A stretch of 33,387 nt of DNA from Mastigocoleus sp. MO_188.B34 (lineage in GTDB: Bacteria > Cyanobacteriota > Cyanobacteriia > Cyanobacteriales > Nostocaceae). The stretch covers positions 1 through 33,387 of the forward strand of contig NZ_JASJDK010000095.1 in the NCBI RefSeq assembly GCF_030065675.1, in the 5' to 3' direction. The notes under the pieces are model-generated. The model was not told the DNA's origin and searched no databases. It saw nothing but the letters and a program-made list of their open reading frames with translations. Shown here in pieces: positions 8,903 through 17,820 of the stretch. Made by a program: the position numbers and the translations under genes. Positions within the stretch are counted from its first letter, which is position 1, and the number at the start of each line of letters is the position of its first letter.

Positions 8903-9649
8903 TTAAGCTGTCTGTAATTGTTCAAACAACTGTTTTACTTTCTCCCAAGCATCAGCTGCAGCCTTTGGATTATAGCTAGCGCGATGATCGCAGAAAAATC
9001 CATGGTCTGCTCCATCGTAGCGGAATACACGATGAGAATGATGATATTTCCCTAGCTCTGATTCTATTTGTTCTACTTGTTCGTGTGGAATACTTGTATC
9101 TTCCATCCCAAAGAACGCGTATAGAGTTCCTTTAAAAGAGTGAGTAAGGGTGATGGTCGGTTCACCACCTCCAGGAGTGGTAGTGGTAATACCCGCTCCA
9201 TAAAACGAAGCAACAGCTTTTATATCAGCTAAGGTTGCTGCAAGATAAGCAACATGACCCCCAAAGCAGAAACCGATACAACCAAATTCAGTATTTTTTA
9301 CACCCTCTAGATTCTTTAAGTAATTAATTGCTACTTGAATATCACTTAATAATTCAGAGGCTTTTGTTTGGTTTTTGTATTGTCTGCCAATTTCAATATC
9401 TTCTGGGGTATAGCCTGTTTCAAAACCAGGAGTAAGTCGTTGATAAAGAGCAGGTGCGATCGCAACATAGCCCTCGCGAGCAATACGTTCTGTAACTTCG
9501 CGAATATGAGCATTTACTCCAAAAATTTCCTGCAATACAATAATCCCGGGGTAAATACCTTGAGTTTTGGGCTTTGCCAAATAAGCAGGAATATCTAAAT
9601 TTTTTTGAGGTAGTTGAACTATTGCTGTATCTATTGCCCGCTCTGTCAT
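8903..9649 (-). CDS. Dienelactone hydrolase family protein
   Basis: A cytoplasmic alpha/beta-hydrolase of the carboxymethylenebutenolidase type. From ATG 9649 (MTERAID) it has 248 residues. The Cys-Asp-His triad reads GFCFGGH (Cys128), GMEDTSIP (Asp184) and DGADHGFF (His216). The early oxyanion region LQEIFGVN with its Glu is typical. In-frame ATG 9655 and TTG 9664 are alternative starts; MTERAID matches how homologues begin. The true substrate in cyanobacteria is not known. It is divergent from plmA across about 200 bases, so the two may share control sequences (inference). Confidence 0.9.
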   Translation of the reverse strand: MTERAIDTAIVQLPQKNLDIPAYLAKPKTQGIYPGIIVLQEIFGVNAHIREVTERIAREGYVAIAPALYQRLTPGFETGYTPEDIEIGRQYKNQTKASELLSDIQVAINYLKNLEGVKNTEFGCIGFCFGGHVAYLAATLADIKAVASFYGAGITTTTPGGGEPTITLTHSFKGTLYAFFGMEDTSIPHEQVEQIESELGKYHHSHRVFRYDGADHGFFCDHRASYNPKAAADAWEKVKQLFEQLQTA

Positions 9650-9850
9650 AATCATTTTTACCAATGCTGTGTGATGATTAGATATAGCTATGCGAGTATT
9701 TCAAAGCTATCTCCGAATAAATTATCTACTACTACCAGTCTATGCATGAGAAATTTTTACCCTTAAAAATTCAAACTATAAATACAATCTTTTAAAAGTA
9801 GCGAATATAGCTTCTTCTTCATCCCTATTATTACTTAGGACTGCAAGGTA

Positions 9851-10837
9851 ATGATTCAATTCAGGATTCAACCAGATAGTGAAATACCCGCATCCAATCA
9901 ACTTTTCAATCAAATTCGCTTTGCAATTGCTTCTCGGCAATATCCACCGGGTTATAAATTGCCTTCTACTCGAGCGTTGGCGATGCAAACTGGACTACAT
10001 CGCAATACTATTAGCAAAGTTTATCGTCAGTTAGAAGAAGATGGATTTGTAGAAAGTTTAGCTGGTTCGGGAATTTATGTCCGTGCCCAAGGTCATGAAG
10101 GTGGTAGCAGGTTACAGTCGCCAATCCTTAAGGAACACCCAAAAGCATATAAAGTAGTACAACATGCATTGGATGAATTACTATCTCAGGGTTGTTCTCT
10201 TAATCAGGCTCGTGAAATGTTTTTAGCAGAAATGGATTGGCGGTTACGGTGTAGTGCAAGAGTTCTAGTAGCTGTACCTGAAACTGATATAGGTGCCGGT
10301 CAACTAATGGTGTATGAATTGGAAGAATCTTTGCAAATCCCCATACAGTTAGTATCCATGGAAGACTTGAGTACTGTATTGGATCAAACACCTTCTGGCA
10401 CAGTCGTTACTAGTAGATATTTTATTGCTGATGCCGAAGCTATTGCTGCTCCTAAGGCTGTTCGGGTAATTCCCCTTGATATATACGATTATGCTAAGGA
10501 GTTTGAAATGGTAAAAGGGTTGTCCAGAGATAGCTGTATAGGTATGGTCAGCCTAAGTCCTGGAATTCTTCGGGCTGCGGAAGTAATTCTCCATGGAATG
10601 CGTGGAGATGAATTACTAGTAATGACTTCCCAACCCAAAGATGCTTACAAGCTTCAAGCAATTGTCAAACGAGCACAAATGATATTTTGTAGCGATCAAC
10701 CAAGTTTTTCTGCTACTCAAGTAGCCGTTCAAACATGTGTAGACGATCTAATTCGCTTACCTAAACTGGTGCGAGCAGGAAATTATATAGGGACTAAATC
10801 AATTAATTTGCTTAAAAGAGAATTGGGTTTGGGTTAA
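9851..10837 (+). CDS. plmA: GntR-family transcriptional regulator PlmA
   Basis: The N-terminal winged helix (about 10-80) is GntR type: NQLFNQIRFAIASRQYPPGYKLPSTRALAMQTGLHRNTISKVYRQLEEDGFVES is recognised in parts, with R-x-L-A-x-x-x-G-x-x-x-N-T as the helix-turn-helix core. The remaining 240 residues are neither an aminotransferase nor a UTRA domain. This architecture, the 328-residue length and the start MIQFRIQPDSEIPASNQLF fit PlmA, a cyanobacterial regulator first linked to plasmid maintenance in Anabaena and later to the PII-PipX nitrogen-signalling complex. AAGG at 9845-9848 precedes the ATG. It converges on the alpha/beta hydrolase gene. Confidence 0.88.
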   Translation: MIQFRIQPDSEIPASNQLFNQIRFAIASRQYPPGYKLPSTRALAMQTGLHRNTISKVYRQLEEDGFVESLAGSGIYVRAQGHEGGSRLQSPILKEHPKAYKVVQHALDELLSQGCSLNQAREMFLAEMDWRLRCSARVLVAVPETDIGAGQLMVYELEESLQIPIQLVSMEDLSTVLDQTPSGTVVTSRYFIADAEAIAAPKAVRVIPLDIYDYAKEFEMVKGLSRDSCIGMVSLSPGILRAAEVILHGMRGDELLVMTSQPKDAYKLQAIVKRAQMIFCSDQPSFSATQVAVQTCVDDLIRLPKLVRAGNYIGTKSINLLKRELGLG

Positions 10838-10916
10838 TGATTTGTAATAAATTTTTAGTTGTAATTTTGTAGTTGTAATAAGTTAAAAATTAAAATTTTC
10901 AAGTTGTAACTTGTAA

Positions 10917-11768
10917 CTACTCTAAAAATTCTCTAACACAAAGCAAATAACTAGCAGCATCTTCCAACATGGGGAAATGACCCGTGTTCTCAATGGCTTT
11001 GAATTTTACAACCTTATTGAGTGCTGCTGCTTGTTGTCCTAGTTCTGCCGGAATAATTTTGTCATACTCTCCGGATATTATTAGTGTCGGTACTGTTAAC
11101 CGAGAAAACTCGGAGGGCATTATTTCTGCTTGTTTTTTACTTACAGAGGTAAATATTGTTCCTAAAGCTGCATCATAGTCTGCTTGTAAAAAATCAGCTA
11201 GAAAAGCCTGACGTTCCTTAGCAGCGATCGAACGAGCCAGAAAACGTGCCATAAATATTCTGTCGACTAATGGGATTTTAGCTAACCATTTAGGACGGAA
11301 TTTAACTACATAACCACCAAATTTGTGAAAGGCACTAAAAGCTTTTTCGTCATATTCAAAGATACCACTGCAAGCTAGTACTGCCTTATTTACCTTCTGG
11401 GGATAAAGATTGAGAAATAAGGTACCGATAGAAGCTCCCATTGAATGAGCCATGATATAAACCTGCTGGATATTTAACTCTTCGAGCAAGCTTCCCAAGT
11501 CACGAGCATACTCTTCAAGTTCGTAACTCAAATCGCTCAAGGAATCATTGGAAATATTAGTTACTTGACTTCGGGAGCGACCAAATCCTCTTAAGTCATA
11601 TAATAAACAATGAAATTTTTCTGATAAAGCTTTGGCTGTAGTTCGCCAGTACCTAGCAGAACCAGCCCATCCATGAATGAAAACCATTACTGGTTTACTA
11701 TAACCAGACAATGGTTTTTCTATCCACTCATAATAATGAGCTACGCCGCGAACATTGATGTAGGGCAT
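10917..11768 (-). CDS. Alpha/beta-fold hydrolase
   Basis: A 283-residue cytoplasmic hydrolase with a full triad. The nucleophile elbow AHSMG places Ser109, SGEYDKIIP gives Asp236 and NTGHFPMLE gives His264. The oxyanion motif HGW (32-34) and the DLRGFGRS segment are typical of the epoxide hydrolase/haloperoxidase-like branch. A helical cap lies at about 140-200. The substrate cannot be told. No signal peptide. The ATG follows an AAGAAG-like site. It lies about 60 bases downstream of clpX on the same strand and could be co-transcribed with clpP-clpX, though a separate unit is equally plausible. Confidence 0.88.
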   Translation of the reverse strand: MPYINVRGVAHYYEWIEKPLSGYSKPVMVFIHGWAGSARYWRTTAKALSEKFHCLLYDLRGFGRSRSQVTNISNDSLSDLSYELEEYARDLGSLLEELNIQQVYIMAHSMGASIGTLFLNLYPQKVNKAVLACSGIFEYDEKAFSAFHKFGGYVVKFRPKWLAKIPLVDRIFMARFLARSIAAKERQAFLADFLQADYDAALGTIFTSVSKKQAEIMPSEFSRLTVPTLIISGEYDKIIPAELGQQAAALNKVVKFKAIENTGHFPMLEDAASYLLCVREFLE

Positions 11769-11827
11769 TTCTTCTTTACTTTATGTCACGAGTCATTAAG
11801 CCAATGACCCATGACTCTTTACTAAAA

Positions 11828-13171
11828 TTATGCTGATTCTGGTTTCGGTAGAGAAGACGGATGCATCAGCAATTCAGCTGTAGAACGTTTTTCTACCATT
11901 TCCTGAGTTACCGTAAAGTTCACAACATCTTTACGAGATGGAACTTCATACATCACATCGAGCATCAATTCCTCTACAATACCCCTGAGGGCTCTGGCAC
12001 CGGTCTTGCGCCTATAGGCTTCACGAGCGATCGCCAATAAAGCTTCTTGTTTAAAGTCTAGCTGAACATTATCCATTTTCAGTAGCTTCTGATATTGCTT
12101 GACTAAAGCACTGCGTGGTTGAGTCAATATAGCCATCAGAGCTTCCTCATCTAATGGTTCCACAACGGCAACCATTGGCATGCGTCCAATGAACTCTGGA
12201 ATCAGCCCAAACCTTACCAAATCCCCTGGCTCCATATGCTTAAGAGTATCTGCTGCTCGAGCTTCTTTTGATGGTCCTTCCCCTGTTTGTACAAAACCTA
12301 TTGATTTTTTACCAATTCTCTGATCTACAACTTTTTCCAAACCAACGAATGCACCGCCACAGATAAATAGGATATTTTTTGTATCAATTTGAATGCAGTC
12401 TTGGTAAGGATGCTTGCGACCTCCTTGAGGCGGTACATTAGCAACTGTACCTTCCAACATCTTTAGCAGCGCCTGTTGGACACCTTCACCAGAAACATCG
12501 CGCGTAATCGATGGATTTTCACTCTTACGAGCAATTTTATCAATTTCGTCGATGTAAATAATCCCCCGCTGCGCTTCATCTACATCTAAATCTGCTACTT
12601 GTAACAATCGCAGCAATATATTTTCTACATCTTCTCCGACATATCCGGCTTCCGTTAGGGTTGTAGCATCAGCCACCGCAAATGGCACATCTAGGATTTT
12701 AGCCAAGGTTTGTGCCAAAAGCGTTTTTCCACAACCCGTAGGACCGATTAAAAGGATGTTTGACTTTTGCAGTTCAATACCGTCTTCCGAAGTACCCTTA
12801 CCACCAGCTTTTGATTGTGTCAGTGCTAAACGTTTGTAATGATTGTAAACGGCCACTGAAAGTACTTTCTTAGCTTCATCTTGACCAATAACATGTTCGT
12901 CAAGATACTTTTTGATTTCCCGTGGCTTGGGTATTTGGTTAAAGGAAAGACTACTGGAACGGGTTCGACGTTTCTGAGGTTGTTCTGACCTGGGTGCCGC
13001 AGGTTGGGCTGTTGCACCATTAGTGTCGAGTAACTCCTCATCCAATATCTCATTGCACAAGTCAACACATTCATCGCAGATGTAGACTCCCGGTCCGGCG
13101 ATTAGCTTGCGCACCTGCTCTTGTGACTTGCCACAAAACGAACATTTTAAATGGGAGTCGTACTTAGACAT
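11828..13171 (-). CDS. clpX: ATP-dependent Clp protease ATP-binding subunit ClpX
   Basis: ClpX is the AAA+ unfoldase that feeds substrates to ClpP. The N-terminal zinc finger has four cysteines (10, 13, 32, 35). Walker A is GPTGCGKT (143-150) and Walker B is IIYIDEIDK (204-212). The IGF loop that docks on ClpP is at 291-293, and the sensor-2 region near [13 protein letters not shown] is intact. The 447-residue length is normal. A 30-residue low-complexity Pro/Arg/Ser linker joins zinc finger and AAA+ domain. It starts 9 bases after clpP ends, so the two form an operon. Confidence 0.98.
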   Translation of the reverse strand: MSKYDSHLKCSFCGKSQEQVRKLIAGPGVYICDECVDLCNEILDEELLDTNGATAQPAAPRSEQPQKRRTRSSSLSFNQIPKPREIKKYLDEHVIGQDEAKKVLSVAVYNHYKRLALTQSKAGGKGTSEDGIELQKSNILLIGPTGCGKTLLAQTLAKILDVPFAVADATTLTEAGYVGEDVENILLRLLQVADLDVDEAQRGIIYIDEIDKIARKSENPSITRDVSGEGVQQALLKMLEGTVANVPPQGGRKHPYQDCIQIDTKNILFICGGAFVGLEKVVDQRIGKKSIGFVQTGEGPSKEARAADTLKHMEPGDLVRFGLIPEFIGRMPMVAVVEPLDEEALMAILTQPRSALVKQYQKLLKMDNVQLDFKQEALLAIAREAYRRKTGARALRGIVEELMLDVMYEVPSRKDVVNFTVTQEMVEKRSTAELLMHPSSLPKPESA

Positions 13172-13180
13172 ACCAGCCTC

Positions 13181-13882
13181 TTATTTCAGAATGGTGACGT
13201 TTTCCCCTTGCGAGGGAAGATTTTGCCCGGAAATCACTAAATCGATCAATCCGTAATTTTTTGCTTCTTCTGCTGACATAAAGAAATCACGTTCTGTATC
13301 AGCTTCGATTTTTTCTAAGGGTTGATTCGTGTGATGAGCAAGTAACTGATTCAACTTAGACTTATGATAAAGAATTTCTTTGGCTTGGATCTCAATATCA
13401 ACAGCTTGTCCTTGAGCCCCACCAAGTGGTTGGTGAATCATGATTCTCGAATCAGGTAAAGACATACGTTTACCTGTTGTTCCTGCTGCTAACAAAAATG
13501 CTCCCATGCTGGCTGCCAAACCAAAACATATCGTAGCAACATCGGGGCGAATTTGCTGAATGGTGTCGTAAATTGCCATTCCTGCAGTTACCGAACCCCC
13601 AGGAGAATTAATATACAATTGAATATCTTTTTCGGAGTCATCAGCATCCAAATACAATAGCTGAGCAATAATAGCGTTGGCAATTGTATCGTCTACAGGG
13701 GTTCCCAAAAAGATAATCCGATCTCGTAGCAGGCGGGAGTAGATATCGAAAGCACGCTCTCCCATCCCTGATTGTTCTACTACCGTTGGCAATATATTTG
13801 TTGAATTTGAACTATTCTGGGAGTTAATTTTCAACTTGCTCAAACTGCTGATTTGATAATTTCCCGACTGCGATTCCAGCAT
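13181..13882 (-). CDS. clpP: ATP-dependent Clp protease proteolytic subunit ClpP
   Basis: Serine protease subunit of the ClpXP complex. From ATG 13882 it has 233 residues. The catalytic triad is Ser125 (GLAASMGAF), His150 (IMIHQPLGG) and Asp199 (ERDFFMS). The [17 protein letters not shown] strand-turn region is intact. The first 30 residues are Ser/Asn-rich and precede the conserved [16 protein letters not shown], longer than the usual short propeptide. The frame is open to a TTG at 13912; I chose the ATG. No strong ribosome site was visible before either. It is transcribed with clpX. Cyanobacteria hold several ClpP paralogues; the clpX-linked one is usually named clpP2. Confidence 0.95.
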   Translation of the reverse strand: MLESQSGNYQISSLSKLKINSQNSSNSTNILPTVVEQSGMGERAFDIYSRLLRDRIIFLGTPVDDTIANAIIAQLLYLDADDSEKDIQLYINSPGGSVTAGMAIYDTIQQIRPDVATICFGLAASMGAFLLAAGTTGKRMSLPDSRIMIHQPLGGAQGQAVDIEIQAKEILYHKSKLNQLLAHHTNQPLEKIEADTERDFFMSAEEAKNYGLIDLVISGQNLPSQGENVTILK

Positions 13883-14218
13883 ACAAGAAAGTTTGACACT
13901 AAGAATTGACAATTTTTAATGATTTGTGCAGCTTATATGTTAATTGTGGCTTTTATTTCCACAAATGCCAACGTCGAACTCTTATGCTGCTAATTCGACA
14001 GGCGAAATTTGTATATTTTCTTTTCTACTTGCTAACCATTATGCCTCATTAATATGCTTTCTGTGTAAACAGAGTATCAAGCTAAGGCGGTGATGGATGA
14101 CCATTTTTATTTAAGATTTCTTAAATACTCCGCCCGCAGATCCTATTTTTTACAATTTAATGAGTCTCAGCAAGGTTACTGTTGATGGGTTATTAACTTG
14201 TAACTTTCCTGTTTATAA
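13883..14218. other. Spacer between tig and clpP
   Basis: 336 bases between the end of tig and the start of clpP, both on the minus strand. It is AT-rich with no ORF on the minus strand. It is long enough to hold a separate clpP-clpX promoter, so tig and clpPX need not be one transcript. I saw no convincing terminator hairpin. Confidence 0.4.
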
Positions 14219-15631
14219 CTATCCTTCCTGGCTTACTGTCGCTTCTGGTTCTTCACTTTCGGAACTCTCAGAGGAGGTTTCACTTTCTGTTTCTTCTGCA
14301 GTACTCAAAGATCCTTCGGGTACTAATTCAATGGATGATTTTTCCAAAAGCCAATCAATAATTTTTTCTGTGAGTAGTTCGTTCTCAACAACCGAGCGCG
14401 CTCTTTCGGGATCGATGTCGGAATCAGAATATTCTTGGATTAGTTCTTGGATACGACCATTAATTTCTTCTTCTGAAGTTTTAATGGATTCTTGGGAAGC
14501 TATTTTCTGAAGTGTCACCGAGCGCTTAATCCGTTCAATTGCTTCCGAACGAGATTGTTCCCGCAATCGAGGGATAACATCTTTAGTAAATAATTTTTTA
14601 ACATCTAATCCCTGTTGTGAAAGTCGAATTGCAGTTTGTGTCAACATTGCATCAACTTCCTGGTCGATCATCGTTTCAGGTAAGTCAACTTCTGCTTTGG
14701 TTAGCAATTCATCAAGTAAAGCTTCTTGTTTGTTATTTTTTGTCTTTTCTTCAGCTTCTTTTTGAAAACGTTCTTCCAAAGAATTGCGTAACTCCGTTAG
14801 AGTTTCAAATTCACTCGCTTCTTTGGCAAAATCATCATCTAATTCGGGCAGTTCTTTCTCTTTAATTTCTTTGAGGGTGACAGTAAATAATGCCGGCTTT
14901 CCTGCTAACTCTTCATTAGCATATGGTTCTGGAAATTGAGCAGAGATTTCTTTAGTTTCACCCGGATTCATTCCTACAATTCCATCTACAAATCCTGGAA
15001 TAAATTGATCCTGTTGTAGTTCTACTTGAAAATCAGTACCCTCACCTCCAGGAATGGGTTCGGCTTCTCCTTCTTCACCTTCAGCTTTTACCAGTACACC
15101 CTTAAAGTCTACAACTGCAACATCACCAATTTGTGTCGCTCTTCCTTCTACAGGAATTAGTGTCGCCATTTGTTGACGTTCTTGTTCTAAAACTTCATCA
15201 ACACGCTTAGGGTCATATTTTATTTCTTCAGCTTTGAACTGTAGACCTTGGTAATCACTTAATTTAACCTCTGGCTCCACATCCACAGCAGCATTAAAAG
15301 TAAGAGGCTTACCTGGCTCATAAGCGTTTACCAATTCGTCAAAGGAAGAACGCAGTTGTGGCTGTCCAATTGCAGGAATGTCTTCTTGTTCGATTGCTTT
15401 GCTTATTCCATCTTGAATCAATTCTTCTAATGCTGTTGCCTTAACCCTAGTTGAACCTAAACTTTGAAGCAAGATCGGGCGCGGAACTTTACCTTTGCGA
15501 AACCCTGGAATATTTACGGTACGGGCAAAATTTTTTACAACTTCCTCATAGGTTTTTTTTGTTTGTTCGGGTGTAATTTCTATTTCTAAACCAATCTGGC
15601 TAGCGGGAAGTTTCTCCTGGGTGACTTTCAT
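14219..15631 (-). CDS. tig: Trigger factor (ribosome-associated chaperone)
   Basis: Trigger factor binds nascent chains at the ribosome exit tunnel and has peptidyl-prolyl isomerase activity. The ribosome-docking signature GFRKGKVP is at 43-50. An FKBP-type domain follows (about 160-255), including VAVVDFKGV and PGFVDGIVGMNPGE. Residues 260-430 are the long helical arms. The C-terminus is an acidic Ser/Glu tail (about 435-470), common in cyanobacterial members. Its 470 residues are normal. Lying upstream of clpP-clpX on the same strand, it belongs to the classic tig-clpP-clpX order shared across bacteria. Confidence 0.97.
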   Translation of the reverse strand: MKVTQEKLPASQIGLEIEITPEQTKKTYEEVVKNFARTVNIPGFRKGKVPRPILLQSLGSTRVKATALEELIQDGISKAIEQEDIPAIGQPQLRSSFDELVNAYEPGKPLTFNAAVDVEPEVKLSDYQGLQFKAEEIKYDPKRVDEVLEQERQQMATLIPVEGRATQIGDVAVVDFKGVLVKAEGEEGEAEPIPGGEGTDFQVELQQDQFIPGFVDGIVGMNPGETKEISAQFPEPYANEELAGKPALFTVTLKEIKEKELPELDDDFAKEASEFETLTELRNSLEERFQKEAEEKTKNNKQEALLDELLTKAEVDLPETMIDQEVDAMLTQTAIRLSQQGLDVKKLFTKDVIPRLREQSRSEAIERIKRSVTLQKIASQESIKTSEEEINGRIQELIQEYSDSDIDPERARSVVENELLTEKIIDWLLEKSSIELVPEGSLSTAEETESETSSESSESEEPEATVSQEG

Positions 15632-15706
15632 GCTTTATCTCTGTTTCAATATTGTGTGTTTTTCGGTAACTTTGCGGTTGCAACCGACAAAAGTCTTTTA
15701 TGTGAT

Positions 15707-15728
15707 GCGCTTATAGAAGCGTAAGCGC
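15707..15728. repeat. Short palindrome, probable interspersed repeat
   Basis: GCGCTTA (15707-15713) and TAAGCGC (15722-15728) are perfect 7-base arms with an 8-base loop. The following GCGAGAGACTATGCCG and GCCGCAGGCTCT resemble GC-rich scraps that recur in cyanobacterial spacers. Confidence 0.5.
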
Positions 15729-15772
15729 AGCGAGAGACTATGCCGTCGCCGCAGGCTCTGCTGTTAAACTTA

Positions 15773-15811
15773 AAACTCTGTGAAAGCTGACAAGTCAGCC
15801 TTCGCGAGTTT
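15773..15811. repeat. Strong hairpin in tig-asd spacer
   Basis: AAACTC (15773-15778) pairs with GAGTTT (15806-15811). Inside, GAA-A-GCTGAC pairs with GTCAGC-C-TTC around a two-base AA turn. About 15 of 19 positions per arm pair. It stands about 140 bases upstream of tig and has no T run, so it is not an obvious terminator. Confidence 0.55.
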
Positions 15812-15845
15812 CCTCACATGACATCTTATTTAAAATTAATTTAAT

Positions 15846-15889
15846 TTTTTTGCCAAGTAGAATTCACTAAAGTGGGCAAAGGCAAAAAA
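15846..15889. repeat. AT-rich inverted repeat with GCC/GGC tips
   Basis: TTTTTTGCC (15846-15854) and GGCAAAAAA (15881-15889) are perfect 9-base inverted arms, extended outwards by imperfect ATTAA pairing. Read on the minus strand the right arm begins with a T run, so it could be a terminator-like element. Confidence 0.45.
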
Positions 15890-16527
15890 TTAATTTTATT
15901 CAAAATTAAATGTATTGGTTGAGCATAATCGTTAAAATACCTAATAACGAGGCTGCAACTAGCTCAATAATTCAAGCTCCTTTTCAAATTGTTACCATTA
16001 CGGGTTTAAGACCGTGATATTCTTGTTCTCATCTAATTAGCACAATTTAAGTTAAATTTAAATTACATCTGAGTAACTGAATAAGCCGGCTAATCCCATC
16101 GGCGTTGGCTTCACTAATTTATTCTGCTAAATTGGGATTTACTCCAGAACATATTTAATCCATTTGAATCATAGTACATATATTTGTGCTGGATACAACG
16201 TAAAGTATGCCGATTCTGTTATTTATAGATGATATATATAGCAAATGTACGTACAGACAGATTCTTTCTTAAATATTAATGTGTTATATAATATATTATT
16301 TAAAATTGTTTATCTGTTTGAATTGAATAATGAATTGTTGTAAACTGCAGCATTACTAAATTAAAACCAACTCAAGAGGAACGAGAGGAAAATTTAGATA
16401 TATTTTCGATATTTAGATATAAGCCTAACTATTATAAACATCAAAATTATTCAAACTTATTTGATTTATCAAGATCGTAAAACTTAAATATGTATAAATT
16501 TTAAGCCAAGGATAATCTTATAATATT

Positions 16528-16536
16528 AAGGAGGAG
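16528..16536 (+). promoter_or_regulatory. Strong ribosome binding site for asd
   Basis: AAGGAGGAG lies 6 bases before GTG 16543. It is the strongest Shine-Dalgarno match seen near a start in the window and settles the choice of a GTG start for asd. Confidence 0.8.
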
Positions 16537-16542
16537 ACCAGT

Positions 16543-17586
16543 GTGTCTAAAGACTATCGAGTAGCCATTTTGGGAGCGACTGGTGCTGTAGGCACAGAAT
16601 TGTTACATTTGCTAGAAAACCGTAATTTTCCAGTTGCCGAGCTAAAGTTATTGGCATCACCTCGTAGTGCTGGCAAGGAAATGACTTTCAAAGGAGAAAA
16701 GTTTGCAGTAGAGCCAGTAAAAGATGGTGTTTTTGATGATGTGGATTTAGTTTTAGCAAGTGCAGGTGGTTCCACATCTAAAATATGTGCACCTAAAGCT
16801 GTAGAGGCAGGAGCTACAGTTATTGATAATTCCAGCGCTTTTCGGATGGATGAGGATGTACCTTTAGTAGTACCAGAGGTAAATCCACAGGCGTTAGAAT
16901 TACACAAGGGTATTATTTCTAATCCTAATTGCACGACAATTCTAATGGCTGTCGCTGTATATCCTTTGCATAAAGTTAAACCAGTTAAAAGAATCGTAGT
17001 TGCAACTTATCAGTCTGCGAGTGGTGCTGGTGCAAGGGCTATGGAAGAAGTTAAAATCCAGAGCCAGGATATATTAGCAGGTAAAGAACCAGTAACAGAA
17101 ATTTTTCCTTATCCGTTGGCATTTAATTTATTTCCACATAATTCCCCATTGAATAGCTTTGGCTACTGTGAAGAAGAAATGAAGATGGTCAACGAGACTC
17201 GGAAAATATTCGATGATCGCGCTTTGAGGGTAAATGCCACTTGTATCCGAGTTCCTGTATTGCGGGCTCATTCGGAAGCAATTAACCTAGAATTCTACAC
17301 TCCTATAAAGCCAGACGAGGCAAAAGATATTTTAAAACTAGCTCCCGGCGTCAAAATAGTGGAAGATTGGCAGGCAAACTATTTCCCAATGCCAATTGAG
17401 GCTAGCGGTCAAGATGAAGTTTTAATTGGGAGAATTCGTCAAGATATTTCTCATCAATGTGGTTTAGATTTGTGGTTATGTGGCGACCAAATCCGTAAAG
17501 GTGCAGCTTTGAATGCGGTACAAATAGCTGAGTTATTAGTGGAAAAGAATCTAACGCAGCCCGTTAGAGCACAATTAGCGACCTAA
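16543..17586 (+). CDS. asd: Aspartate-semialdehyde dehydrogenase
   Basis: Asd reduces aspartyl phosphate to aspartate semialdehyde with NADPH, the branch step towards lysine/diaminopimelate, threonine and methionine. The Rossmann motif GATGAVGTELL is at 11-21. The catalytic Cys130 sits in ISNPNCTTI, and a YQSASGAG block follows. The late RVPVLRAHSE stretch carries the catalytic His. The length of 347 residues is normal. The start is GTG with a strong ribosome site (16528-16536). dapA follows on the same strand after 234 bases, so product and next enzyme are neighbours. Confidence 0.97.
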   Translation: MSKDYRVAILGATGAVGTELLHLLENRNFPVAELKLLASPRSAGKEMTFKGEKFAVEPVKDGVFDDVDLVLASAGGSTSKICAPKAVEAGATVIDNSSAFRMDEDVPLVVPEVNPQALELHKGIISNPNCTTILMAVAVYPLHKVKPVKRIVVATYQSASGAGARAMEEVKIQSQDILAGKEPVTEIFPYPLAFNLFPHNSPLNSFGYCEEEMKMVNETRKIFDDRALRVNATCIRVPVLRAHSEAINLEFYTPIKPDEAKDILKLAPGVKIVEDWQANYFPMPIEASGQDEVLIGRIRQDISHQCGLDLWLCGDQIRKGAALNAVQIAELLVEKNLTQPVRAQLAT

Positions 17587-17762
17587 AATATTTTGGATAG
17601 ACAAATTATATCTCATTTCATCTAGATATGTTTAGTGTCAAGTCAAATATCATTGACTTAAAAGTCTAATATCGAAAAATTTCTAAGTTTTTTGTTGAAA
17701 AATCAAAATTAATCAGGAATACTAATCCTATTTGTAATAGTAATTATTACAGTGAATAAATT

Positions 17763-17816
17763 ATGAAGCAGAAAAAGCAAGAAGGTGTAGACAATCAATT
17801 AGGTAATCGGGAGTAA
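17763..17816 (+). CDS. Possible 17-codon leader ORF before dapA
   Basis: ATG 17763 opens a 17-residue frame, [17 protein letters not shown], which stops 4 bases before the dapA ATG. Its last codons contain the GGGAG that serves as dapA's ribosome site, so translation could be coupled. It has three lysine codons near the start. No good ribosome site precedes it and no attenuator hairpin is visible; it may be chance. Confidence 0.2.
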   Translation: MKQKKQEGVDNQLGNRE

Positions 17817-17820
17817 AAAT

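Larger units (their letters stand above)
15632..16542. other. Long divergent spacer between tig and asd
   Basis: 911 bases with no ORF. The tig-proximal third is GC-richer and full of hairpins (15707-15728, 15773-15811, 15846-15889). The asd-proximal two thirds are very AT-rich. AATCCCA near 16092 has a partner TGGGATT near 16133. Both divergent promoters must lie here, but I could not assign boxes. Confidence 0.5.

Noticed and set aside
14160-14510. Plus-strand 116-codon frame
   Set aside because: Antisense of the acidic Ser/Glu tail of trigger factor, whose codons read as Ser-rich on the other strand; no homology.
15773-15830. Yfr1-like small RNA (hairpin followed by CCTCACATG)
   Set aside because: The Yfr1 core ACTCCTCACAC is not matched and there is no 3' terminator hairpin with a T run.
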